A stretch of DNA of 64,000 bases from Nonomuraea jiangxiensis. Lineage in GTDB: Bacteria; Actinomycetota; Actinomycetes; Streptosporangiales; Streptosporangiaceae. The position numbers and the translations under genes were made by a program. Shown here one piece after another: positions 9,264 to 16,171 of the stretch. Within the stretch, counting starts at the first letter, position 1. Each line of letters starts with the position of its first letter. The notes under the pieces were generated by a model. It did not search any database, was not told the DNA's origin, and saw only the letters and a list, made by a program, of their open reading frames with translations. Where the stretch lies: assembly GCF_900099965.1 (NCBI RefSeq), contig NZ_FNDJ01000024.1:100845-164844 (forward strand), given 5' to 3'.

Positions 9264-10121
9264 ATGGATGAACTCCTCACCGCACTTGCCGACCCGGCCC
9301 GCTGGCGGCTGCTGAGCCTGCTGGCCGAGCGGCCCCATCCGGTCGGCGCCCTAGCCGAGCTCGCCGAGGCCCGCCAGCCGCAGACGACCAAGCACCTGCA
9401 AACCCTTGAGCGGGCCGGCCTGGTCACCTCCCAGCGCACCGGCCAGCGCCGCATCTACGCGCTCCAGCCCGGTCCCCTGCGTGACCTGGCGACCGCGCTC
9501 AACGGGCTCGCCGACGCCGCGGAACAGGCCGGCGGCCTGCACGAGACCTACAAGCGCTACGGGCTCAAACTCGAAGCGGAGCGGCGCGCCGCGAACGAGC
9601 CGGGGTGGGCCGACGGCCGTACGTTCAGGTTCCAGCGCTCCCTGGGAGTGCGCCCCGAGCTGGTCTGGCGCCACCTGACCGAGACCTCCCTGCTCACCCG
9701 CTGGTGGACGTCCCACGACCTGCGCGTCTCGGAGCTCGTGTTCGAGGCGCGGCCGGGTGGGCGGATCGTCCAGGAATACCGCGATCGCCACGACGTCGAC
9801 GGCTCCGATCCGGTGGCCGGGCGCGCGGAGGGGGTCGTCGACGACGTACGCCCCGGCGAGCGCCTCGCCTACCGGCTCTCCCCGCAGCTTCCCGGCGGCG
9901 GCCGCGCCTTCACCTCCCACGCGGACTTCGGCCTGCGGCCCTCCGACACCGGCACGGACCTCGACGTGCACTTCCGAGTGACCGACAGCACGGTCGAATC
10001 CGCCGACTTCATCGCGGGCCTCGAGATCGGCTTCGGCCAGAGCCTGGACAAGCTCGAAGCGGCCCTGGCCGAGGATCCCGAGAGCCCCGGACCCGACACC
10101 GACCCGAGGAACACGCAGTGA
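9264..10121 (+). CDS. ArsR-family HTH fused to an SRPBCC (AHSA1-like) domain (285 aa)
   Basis: Two-domain protein. Residues 1-100 form an ArsR-type winged helix (DPARWRLLSLLAERP, then QPQTTKHLQTLERAGLV and the wing TGQRRIYAL). It lacks the cysteine metal site of arsenic sensors. Residues 115-270 form an SRPBCC/AHSA1 fold (FRFQRSLGVRPELVW, LLTRWWTSHDL, ending FGQSLDKLEAAL), a hydrophobic-ligand pocket. The fusion suggests a repressor that senses a small hydrophobic molecule. It sits behind the palindromic promoter and overlaps the reductase gene by four bases (GTGA), so it probably autoregulates this pair. Confidence 0.9.
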   Translation: MDELLTALADPARWRLLSLLAERPHPVGALAELAEARQPQTTKHLQTLERAGLVTSQRTGQRRIYALQPGPLRDLATALNGLADAAEQAGGLHETYKRYGLKLEAERRAANEPGWADGRTFRFQRSLGVRPELVWRHLTETSLLTRWWTSHDLRVSELVFEARPGGRIVQEYRDRHDVDGSDPVAGRAEGVVDDVRPGERLAYRLSPQLPGGGRAFTSHADFGLRPSDTGTDLDVHFRVTDSTVESADFIAGLEIGFGQSLDKLEAALAEDPESPGPDTDPRNTQ

Positions 10122-10720
10122 CAGATCAGACCGGCGGCCGCAGGGTCGTCACCAACATGGCGCTCTCCCTCGACGGCCGCTACGCCGCGCCGAGCGCCCC
10201 CGAGGACATGGGCTGGGTGATGCCGTACGCGGTCACCGACGTCGCCCGCGACCATTTGACCAGCCTCGTGGAGACGGCGACGACCGTCCTGCTCGGGCGG
10301 GTCAACGCCGAGGGCTTCCTCGGCTTCTGGCCCACCGTCATCGGCATGGAGGGGGCCGATCCGCGCGACGAGGGCTTCGCGAAGTGGCTCGTCGACGCCG
10401 ACAAGGTGGTCCTCTCCTCCACGCTGCGTGAGGCGCCGTGGGAGCGTACGACGATCGCCGACAGACCGGCCGCCGAGGTGGTGGCGGACCTCAAGGCGAC
10501 CGAGGGCGGCGACATTCTCGTGCTCTCCAGCGCGAGCGTCATCAAGGCACTGCTGGCGGCCGACCGGGTCGACCGGCTGGCCCTGACGATCTTCCCGGTG
10601 TTCCTCGGCGGCGGGCCGCGCCTGTTCGACGACGGCCTGCCCCCGGGGCAGTGGGCGCTCGCCGGCCAGACCGCCGGCGAGCACGGCACGCTGGCGCTCG
10701 TCTACGACCGGGTCCGCTGA
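10118..10720 (+). CDS. RibD C-terminal/dihydrofolate-reductase-fold oxidoreductase (200 aa)
   Basis: Predicted NADPH-dependent reductase of the RibD-C/DHFR-like family. It begins NMALSLDGRYAAP, the family N-terminal strand and loop. TVLLGRVNAEGF and SASVIKALLAADRVDRLALTIFPVFLGGGPRLF match the conserved cofactor-binding pattern. The GTG at 10118 overlaps the stop of the ArsR-SRPBCC gene (GTGA), so translation is coupled and the two proteins likely act on the same compound. In actinobacteria such stand-alone proteins are usually not riboflavin enzymes, and the substrate is unknown. The gene ends nine bases before the convergent P450. Confidence 0.88.
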   Translation: MTDQTGGRRVVTNMALSLDGRYAAPSAPEDMGWVMPYAVTDVARDHLTSLVETATTVLLGRVNAEGFLGFWPTVIGMEGADPRDEGFAKWLVDADKVVLSSTLREAPWERTTIADRPAAEVVADLKATEGGDILVLSSASVIKALLAADRVDRLALTIFPVFLGGGPRLFDDGLPPGQWALAGQTAGEHGTLALVYDRVR

Positions 10721-10729
10721 GCCGGATCC

Positions 10730-11899
10730 TCATCGCCGACCGGCGGTGCGGACGGGCAGCGAGGTCAGTGCCCGCCTCAGGCCGGGCTGCCAGCCCAGGT
10801 CCGAGGCGGGCACGGCCGGCGCGAGCCCGGGAAACCGGTCGAACAGGGTGGTGAGGGCGATCTGGGTCTCCGCCCGGGCGAGCGCGGCGCCCAGGCAGTA
10901 GTGGATGCCGTGGCCGAAGCCCAGGTGAGCGTTGTCGGGGCGGCGCGGGTCGAGCACGTCGGGGCGGTCGAAGCGGCGCGGGTCCCGGTTCGCCGCCGCG
11001 TACACCACCTGCACCGCCTCCCCCGCCGGGATGGTCACGCCGCCGATCTCCACGGGTTCGAGCGTGTACCGCAGGACGGCGATCTCGGCGGGCCCGCTGT
11101 AGCGCACGAACTCCTCCACGGCGTCGGAGATCTCGCCGAGCTCGTACGAGCGGGTGAGCAGCAGCCAGACGCTCTGGCTGATCAGGCTCACGGTGGTCTC
11201 GTGACCGGCGACCAGGATGCTGATCGACATCGAGATCAGCTCCTCGTCGCTGAGCCGGTCCCCGTCCTCCTCCAGCACCCTGACCAGCCCGGACAGCAGG
11301 TCGTCCGCCGGGGCGGCCCGCTTGTCCGCGATCAGGCCGGCCATGTAGCCGACCAGGCCCCTGGCACCCTCCGCGACCCTGTCCAGGTCGGGGTCGCCCA
11401 GCCCCGCGGCCCAGGACCGCCAGGTTTCCCGGTCCGCCGCCGGCACGCCAAGCAGCTCGCCGATGACCCGGATCGGCAGCGGGTAGGCGTACCGCTCGAT
11501 CAGATCGAACTCCTCCGGCAGCCCGGCCAGCAGTTCCTCGGCGATCCCCTGGATACGCGGGCGCAGCCGTTCGACCCTGCGGGCGGTGAACTCGCGCGAC
11601 ACCAGCCGGCGCAACCGGGTGTGGTCCGGCGGGTCGTACGCACCCAGCGTACGCATCAGATACGGCGCCACGTCCGCGGGCAGTCCGGCGGCCGCGGCCA
11701 CGTCGATCTTGGACTGGCGGGCGAGGTCGCTGCTGAAGCGCGGATCGGTCAGCACCGCCACGCTCTCGGGATGGCCGGTCACCAGCCAGACGGGCGTTCC
11801 GTCCAGGTAGGTACCCCGGCTGACCGGCCCGTCCTCGGCCAGTCCCGCCAGGAACGCGTCCCGGTCGGGAGCGGTCAGCAGTCCGGCGATGTCGCTCAT
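10730..11899 (-). CDS. Cytochrome P450 (389 aa)
   Basis: Second soluble P450 of the window. The I-helix motif is AGHETT and the haem loop FGHGIHYCLGAALAR, with the ligand cysteine at residue 335. The N-terminal part (VTGHPESVAVLTDPRFSSD and DPPDHTRLRRLVSREFT) is typical of bacterial P450s. The ATG at 11899 has a good ribosome site (GGGGGA four bases upstream). A 23-codon micro-ORF links it to the upstream TetR gene with ATGA overlaps on both sides, so the P450 appears translationally coupled within a TetR-controlled operon. No ferredoxin gene is adjacent. The substrate is not predictable. Confidence 0.92.
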   Translation of the reverse strand: MSDIAGLLTAPDRDAFLAGLAEDGPVSRGTYLDGTPVWLVTGHPESVAVLTDPRFSSDLARQSKIDVAAAAGLPADVAPYLMRTLGAYDPPDHTRLRRLVSREFTARRVERLRPRIQGIAEELLAGLPEEFDLIERYAYPLPIRVIGELLGVPAADRETWRSWAAGLGDPDLDRVAEGARGLVGYMAGLIADKRAAPADDLLSGLVRVLEEDGDRLSDEELISMSISILVAGHETTVSLISQSVWLLLTRSYELGEISDAVEEFVRYSGPAEIAVLRYTLEPVEIGGVTIPAGEAVQVVYAAANRDPRRFDRPDVLDPRRPDNAHLGFGHGIHYCLGAALARAETQIALTTLFDRFPGLAPAVPASDLGWQPGLRRALTSLPVRTAGRR

Positions 11900-11967
11900 G
11901 GTGTCCCCCGAACTACGGCCGGGTCGTGGTGGACGAATCGGGCCCGAACGCGACGGGTGAGGCTCAT
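11896..11967 (-). CDS. 23-residue micro-ORF bridging the TetR and P450 genes
   Basis: The ATG (11967-11965) overlaps the TetR stop as ATGA. The TGA (11898-11896) overlaps the P450 start as ATGA. The product would be basic and begin MSLTRRVRARF. Exact four-base overlaps at both ends are what a coupled operon gene shows, and they also fit a ribosome-relay leader for the P450. No known family is recognisable at this length. It may carry no function beyond coupling, so confidence that a stable peptide is made is low. Confidence 0.4.
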   Translation of the reverse strand: MSLTRRVRARFVHHDPAVVRGTP

Positions 11968-12593
11968 CGCGACCCCCGTTGCTTCCTGACCGCGTCCCAG
12001 GCCGACAGGGCGCGATCGTCGGTGAACAGCCCTCGGGTGAAGATCTCGATGCCGGCGCGGGAGTAACGCATCGTGGCGTCCATGTCGTGCACGTCCGACA
12101 TGTCCAGCACCCTGGACAGGTGCCCGTCGAAGGCCAGCGGCGCCAGCAGCCACGTCACGTAGATCGCGGCGCGCGCCCGCGGGTCGTCGCTCGGCCGCGC
12201 CCACCCCTCGGCCACGCCCTGCTCCAGCCACCGGCCGGTGACCTCGACGATCTCGTCGAACAGCGTCGCCGCCGCCGGCGTCCCGTCCAAGAACGCCCGC
12301 CCGAGATAGCGCCGCACCGGTGCGCCGGCCTCCAGCATCGCCGCCAGCCCGCCCGTGTCCTCCAGCGCCTCCACGCCGGGACCGCCGCGTATCAGCGAGA
12401 TCACGTAGGCGTCGCACTCCTGGCGCAACCCCTCCTTGGTCCCGAAGTGGTGCAGGACCAGGGCATGGGACACGCCGGCCCGCGCGGCGACCGCCCGCAG
12501 GCTCACCCGGTTGACGCCCTCGGTCCCGAACAGCTCCAGAGCCGCGTTCCTGATCCTGGCCCGCGCCGTCAGGTCATCCGTTTCTGACCGCAT
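11964..12593 (-). CDS. TetR/AcrR-family regulator (209 aa)
   Basis: The N-terminal TetR HTH is clear: ARIRNAALELFGTEGVN, then SLRAVAARAGVSHALVLHHF (about residues 10-55). A divergent all-helical ligand domain follows. The ATG at 12593 is favoured over an upstream in-frame start because TAGCGT (12606-12601, minus strand) ends exactly seven bases before it, indicating a leaderless mRNA. Two inverted repeats cover that promoter and the start codon, so autorepression is likely. The gene leads a TetR, micro-ORF, P450 operon, which suggests it senses the P450 substrate or product. Confidence 0.9.
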   Translation of the reverse strand: MRSETDDLTARARIRNAALELFGTEGVNRVSLRAVAARAGVSHALVLHHFGTKEGLRQECDAYVISLIRGGPGVEALEDTGGLAAMLEAGAPVRRYLGRAFLDGTPAAATLFDEIVEVTGRWLEQGVAEGWARPSDDPRARAAIYVTWLLAPLAFDGHLSRVLDMSDVHDMDATMRYSRAGIEIFTRGLFTDDRALSAWDAVRKQRGSR

Positions 12594-12618
12594 GGTCAAT
12601 ACGCTAACCAAATGGTCA
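12585..12618 (-). promoter_or_regulatory. Tandem TetR operators over a leaderless promoter
   Basis: Two inverted repeats, TGACC-GCAT-GGTCA (12585-12598) and TAACCA-AA-TGGTCA (12605-12618, one mismatch), have centres 20 bases apart, close to two helical turns. The minus-strand -10 box TAGCGT (12606-12601) lies between and partly under them, and the first repeat includes the ATG. This is the expected layout for cooperative TetR dimers repressing their own operon. Confidence 0.65.
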
Positions 12619-12662
12619 GCCTCCGGCAAGACCGATCCCAGACGAACCCGCCGAGAATCCGT

Positions 12663-12866
12663 TCACCCGCCGCGCTTGCCGGCCCGGAGCCGGCGCAGGC
12701 CCACGAAGGCGAGGACAAGGCCGACGACGAGGACGACCGGCCCGATGACCGCCCAGAGGGTCACGCCGCTCATCACGCTGCCGCCGACGACGCCCAGTCC
12801 CTGAAGTGTCCACAGCAGCCCGGTCGCGCCCAGGAGGACGCCGAGCACGAGCAGAACCCCCGCCAT
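12663..12866 (-). CDS. Small two-helix membrane protein (67 aa)
   Basis: The protein consists of two hydrophobic helices: VLLVLGVLLGATGLLWTL (about residues 4-22) and WAVIGPVVLVVGLVLAFVGL (about 38-57). They are joined by a Gly-rich loop (GVVGGSVMSG) and end in a basic RRLRAGKR tail. The pattern matches a widespread actinobacterial conserved hypothetical membrane protein; I know no function. The ATG at 12866 has AGGAG five bases upstream and overlaps by one base (TGATG) the stop of a 29-codon ORF that has its own good ribosome site, so the two are probably coupled. Confidence 0.75.
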   Translation of the reverse strand: MAGVLLVLGVLLGATGLLWTLQGLGVVGGSVMSGVTLWAVIGPVVLVVGLVLAFVGLRRLRAGKRGG

Positions 12867-12955
12867 CACCGCTCCTCACTCACGCGGACCACGGTGTTCA
12901 GGATCAGCCGGTCACGACCGCCGGCGAACAGGGTCATGAGTTTTGCAGGTGGCAT
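12866..12955 (-). CDS. 29-residue micro-ORF coupled to the small membrane protein
   Basis: The ATG at 12955-12953 has a good ribosome site (GGAAGGGA, six bases upstream). The ORF ends in TGATG, sharing one base with the next start. The predicted peptide begins MPPAKLMTLFAGGRD and ends VVRVSEER. The next gene's ribosome site lies inside its last codons, so its translation should affect that of the membrane protein. No homologous family is recognised. It could be a leader peptide or a small protein in its own right. Confidence 0.45.
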   Translation of the reverse strand: MPPAKLMTLFAGGRDRLILNTVVRVSEER

Positions 12956-13054
12956 CGGTGTTCCCTTCCGGTGGTTTACCGTGCGGACCAGTCCAGCATG
13001 GCGGCGGAGTCGCTCACCGGACAATGGGGGCGTACCCACGGAGATGCGGCCAGG

Positions 13055-13843
13055 TCAGTGCACCTCCTTGCGGAGCACGCGGACCGCGCCGAGGGCCGCC
13101 GGCAGGACGACCCAGAGGAGCAGGGAGACGGTCAGCCGGGCGATGCCCGGGCCGGTCCAGCCGCCATCCCACAGGGAAGCCACGGTGACGCCCGGGTCGA
13201 GCCAGGAGGCCACGGCCTCGCCCGCGTCGCCCGCCTGGGCGACGAAGGACCACACCAGCGGCGACAGCAGATAGACCACGATGGCGGCGGGCGCGTTGAG
13301 CAGCAGCAGGCCAAGCGCGACGCCCTGGGCCAGGGAGATGGTGTTGCCGGCCGCCAGCCCCAGCAGGGCGAGCGGAGTGACGTTCCAGGTGGCCGGCGCG
13401 CCGGCGGCGGCCGTCACCGGTACGGCGACCAGCATGGCGACCAGCACGGCGAACACCGTCGCCACCACGCCGAGGCCCAGGCACGGCATGGACTTGGCCG
13501 CCAGGACGCGCAGGCGGCGGGGTTCGAGGGTGAAGGTGGCCAGGGCCGTGCGATGGCTCCACTCGCCGGTCACCGTGAGGATGGCGATGACGGGGAGCAG
13601 GGTGTAGCCGATGCCGGCGGTGCCCATGAGGGTGCGCAGGTCCGCGTCCGCGGGGTCGGCGACGGCGCGGGCGACGATGAAGGCGGCGGTCAGGGCGGGC
13701 ACGACGGCCGTGAGGATCTTGCTGCTCCGGGTGTCGAACAGCTTGCGGGTCTCGACCAGCACCAGCCGGCGGAAGGGGACCCGCCGGGCCGGTGGCCCGC
13801 CGGGTCGGCCGAGGGTGGTGTGGTCAGGGCTGTACGCGGTCAT
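13055..13843 (-). CDS. ABC-2-type transporter permease (262 aa)
   Basis: Integral membrane subunit of an ABC exporter. After a short N-terminal tail and the segment FRRLVLVETRKLFDTRSS, typical of ABC-2 permeases, six hydrophobic stretches follow (for example ILTAVVPALTAAFIVA and VVATVFAVLVAMLVAV). The last one, LLLWVVLPAALGAV, lies near the C-terminus. The ATG at 13843 has GGGAG six bases upstream. It lies 33 bases downstream of its ATPase partner on the same strand. The cargo is unknown; such pairs next to histidine kinases often handle antibiotics or peptides. Confidence 0.88.
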   Translation of the reverse strand: MTAYSPDHTTLGRPGGPPARRVPFRRLVLVETRKLFDTRSSKILTAVVPALTAAFIVARAVADPADADLRTLMGTAGIGYTLLPVIAILTVTGEWSHRTALATFTLEPRRLRVLAAKSMPCLGLGVVATVFAVLVAMLVAVPVTAAAGAPATWNVTPLALLGLAAGNTISLAQGVALGLLLLNAPAAIVVYLLSPLVWSFVAQAGDAGEAVASWLDPGVTVASLWDGGWTGPGIARLTVSLLLWVVLPAALGAVRVLRKEVH

Positions 13844-13876
13844 GCGGGACTCCCGTTCGAGAGGTTGCAAGGGCGG

Positions 13877-14590
13877 TCAGCGGGCGCCGCGGTCCGCGGC
13901 CCCGGTCAGGTCGAGGAACGCCTGCTCCAGCCCGCGCCCCCGGCCGAGCTCGGCCGGGGTGCCCTGGGCGAGCACGCGGCCTCGCCCGATCATCACGATC
14001 CGGTCCGCGACCTGCTCCACCTCGTGCAGCAGGTGCGAGCTGAGCAGCACCGCGCAGCCCGCCTCGGCCAGGTCGCGGAGGAGGCCGCGCAGCCACTGGA
14101 TGCCCTGCGGGTCGAGGCCGTTGGCGGGCTCGTCGAGGATGAGCGCCCTGGGCCGGCCGAGCAGGGCGTGGCCGATGCCGAGCCGCTGGCGCATGCCGAG
14201 CGAGTAGCCGCCGACCACGCGCCCGGCCTCGCGGCCGGTCAGCCCGACCAAGGCGAGCATCTCGTCCACGCGCGAGCGGGGCAGGCCGAGCGTCATCGCC
14301 GCGAGGGTGAGGACCTCCCTGCCGGTGCGGCCCGGGTGCTGCGCGCTCGCGTCGAGGAGCGTGCCGACCTGGGCGGCCGGGCATTCGAGCTGCTGGTACG
14401 GGCGTCCGAGCACGGTGGCCGTGCCCGAGGTGGGCCGCGAGAGACCGACCAGCACGCGCAGCGCCGTCGACTTCCCGGCGCCGTTGGGGCCGAGGAACCC
14501 GGTGACGGTCCCCGCCTCGACGGCGAAGGACACGTCGTCGAGCGCCTTCACATCCTGATACGCCTTGCTGACGTGGCTGAACTGGATCAC
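13877..14590 (-). CDS. ABC transporter ATP-binding protein (237 aa)
   Basis: The single nucleotide-binding domain has Walker A GPNGAGKST, the signature variant YSLGMRQRLG (usual LSGGQ replaced, common in ABC-2 exporters), Walker B LILDEPANGLD and a switch histidine in LLSSHLLHEVE. It energises the adjacent permease. The GTG at 14590 opens the domain as VIQFSHVSKAYQ. A GGGAGG lies immediately before it, closer than normal for a ribosome site, so the start is somewhat uncertain. The gene is divergent from a histidine kinase gene across 162 bases. Confidence 0.92.
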   Translation of the reverse strand: MIQFSHVSKAYQDVKALDDVSFAVEAGTVTGFLGPNGAGKSTALRVLVGLSRPTSGTATVLGRPYQQLECPAAQVGTLLDASAQHPGRTGREVLTLAAMTLGLPRSRVDEMLALVGLTGREAGRVVGGYSLGMRQRLGIGHALLGRPRALILDEPANGLDPQGIQWLRGLLRDLAEAGCAVLLSSHLLHEVEQVADRIVMIGRGRVLAQGTPAELGRGRGLEQAFLDLTGAADRGAR

Positions 14591-14698
14591 CCTCCCAGTC
14601 CATCCGAACGCCGGCCGCCGATCATCGGCCCCAGGTCTCGCACCGGCAGGCCCCGGGGCCACACCCGCGACCCCGGGGATGGACCCGGGTCGCCATGG

Positions 14699-14745
14699 AG
14701 GTCGACCTGAGTCGCTAAGGGCCACCCGCGAGCGTCTCCTAGGCT
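14699..14745 (+). promoter_or_regulatory. Palindrome and leaderless promoter for the histidine kinase
   Basis: AGGTCGACCT (14699-14708) is a perfect 10-bp palindrome in the gap between the ABC genes and the kinase. TAGGCT (14740-14745) ends seven bases before the kinase GTG at 14753, the leaderless spacing seen repeatedly in this window. No convincing -35 box is visible. Confidence 0.5.
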
Positions 14746-14752
14746 GTCGTTC

Positions 14753-15898
14753 GTGCATGACGTGACCGACATCCAGCCACCGCTGGACAGGCTGGGCATC
14801 GCGCTGCGCTACCTGTTCGCCGCGACGCCGCTGCTGCTGTACGGGCTCATGCTGACCCTGCTGGCCGGGAATGACGCCGTGCCGCGCGGGGTGCTGCTGG
14901 CGCTGCCGTTCGACATGCTGCTCGGGGTGGCCGCGCTGGTGCTGATGTGGTGGCGGCGCCGCTGGCCTCGGGTGATCGCGCTGCTCACCGGGGCGTTGAC
15001 GACGGTCTCCTTCTCGGCGCTGGGCGCCGCGGTGGTCTCGTACCTGTCGCTGTGCACGCACCGGTCGGCGCGGTGGATCGCGCTGACCGCCGTCTTCCTC
15101 TGGGGCTGCCTGACGCTGTCGGGGGCGTGGCAGGGCAGGCTCGGCTTCGTGCTGGTGTACGCCGCGATGGCCGGCGTGGCGGTCGGCACGCTGACCGTGC
15201 TCGGCCTGTACCTGCGCGAGCGGCGGGAGCTGGCCGCGGCGCGGCGGGCGGCGGACCTGGCCGCGCAGGCGCGCCGGGTGGAGCAGGCCCAGCTGGCCGA
15301 GCGGCTGAAGATCGCGCAGGAGATGCACGACGTGCTGGCGCACCGGATCTCGCTGCTGGCGATGCTGGCCGGCGGCCTGTCCCACCGCACCGACCTGACG
15401 GCCGAGCAGAATCGCGACACCGCGCTGGCGATCCAGGAGAACGCCCATCAGTCGCTGAACGAATTGCGCGCGGTGCTGGGGTCGTTGCGCCGGGACGGGC
15501 CGCAGGCCCCGCAGCCGACGCTCGGCGAGTTGGAGGCGCTGTTCGAGGAGGTACGGGCGGCGGGCCAGCGGGTGGACGCCACCAACGCGATCGACGGGAG
15601 CGAGGGGCTGCCGGAGCGGACGGGGCGGCACGTGTACCGGATCGTCCAGGAGGCGCTGACGAACGCGCGCAAGCACGCGCCGGGCAGCCGAGTGTGCGCC
15701 GAGCTGGCGGGACGGGCGGGTGAGGGCGTGCGGATCAAGGTGTCGAACCCGGCCTCGCCTGGAGTGCGCGGGCCGGGTGCGGGACTCGGGCTGGTGGGAC
15801 TGGCCGAACGTACGCGGCTGGCGGGCGGCGGCATCAGCCACGGGATACGGGACGGGCGGTTCGTCCTGGACGCCTGGCTACCCTGGGACGCCCACTGA
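14753..15898 (+). CDS. Sensor histidine kinase, NarL-partner (HisKA_3) type, without adjacent response regulator (381 aa)
   Basis: Membrane sensor kinase. Five to six hydrophobic segments fill residues 15-150, with no large extracellular domain. A coiled region rich in Ala/Arg follows (RRELAAARRAADLAAQARR). The HisKA_3 box is EMHDVLAHRISLL, with the phospho-accepting histidine at residue 192. The ATPase has IVQEALTNARKHA as N-box and GLGLVGLAER as G-box. This kinase type normally pairs with a LuxR/NarL-type regulator gene next door, but none is present here, so it is an orphan. The divergent ABC exporter is a plausible target. Start choice is supported by the -10 element at 14740-14745. Confidence 0.9.
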   Translation: MHDVTDIQPPLDRLGIALRYLFAATPLLLYGLMLTLLAGNDAVPRGVLLALPFDMLLGVAALVLMWWRRRWPRVIALLTGALTTVSFSALGAAVVSYLSLCTHRSARWIALTAVFLWGCLTLSGAWQGRLGFVLVYAAMAGVAVGTLTVLGLYLRERRELAAARRAADLAAQARRVEQAQLAERLKIAQEMHDVLAHRISLLAMLAGGLSHRTDLTAEQNRDTALAIQENAHQSLNELRAVLGSLRRDGPQAPQPTLGELEALFEEVRAAGQRVDATNAIDGSEGLPERTGRHVYRIVQEALTNARKHAPGSRVCAELAGRAGEGVRIKVSNPASPGVRGPGAGLGLVGLAERTRLAGGGISHGIRDGRFVLDAWLPWDAH

Positions 15899-16171
15899 GA
15901 AGGCGGCCGGACGGGTCTGCCGGAGGGCTCTGACGGCCACGACGCCCAGCCAGGCCCACCCCGCCACGGGCGAGGACGACGCGGGCGGCCACCGGCACCA
16001 GCGCGAAATTGTTGTGCGGGGTCCCCGCCGACATCGTCCGGCCGGAGCCGCGGGCATGCCCACGGGAGCGGCCGTCGGGTCCGCCTGCTGATGACGTAAC
16101 ATTTCGCTCTCCACCCAGTCAGCAAGACGCCGCCGGGCCACGACGGGCCCTGGCGCGTGGGGAGGCCAGCC

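Noticed and set aside
15878..16102. Minus-strand 74-codon ORF with a GGAG ribosome-like site between the kinase and ROK genes
   Set aside because: It overlaps the kinase end, has two Trp-rich stretches without a family, and looks split between frames. It could be a remnant of a membrane protein but evidence is too weak to list.
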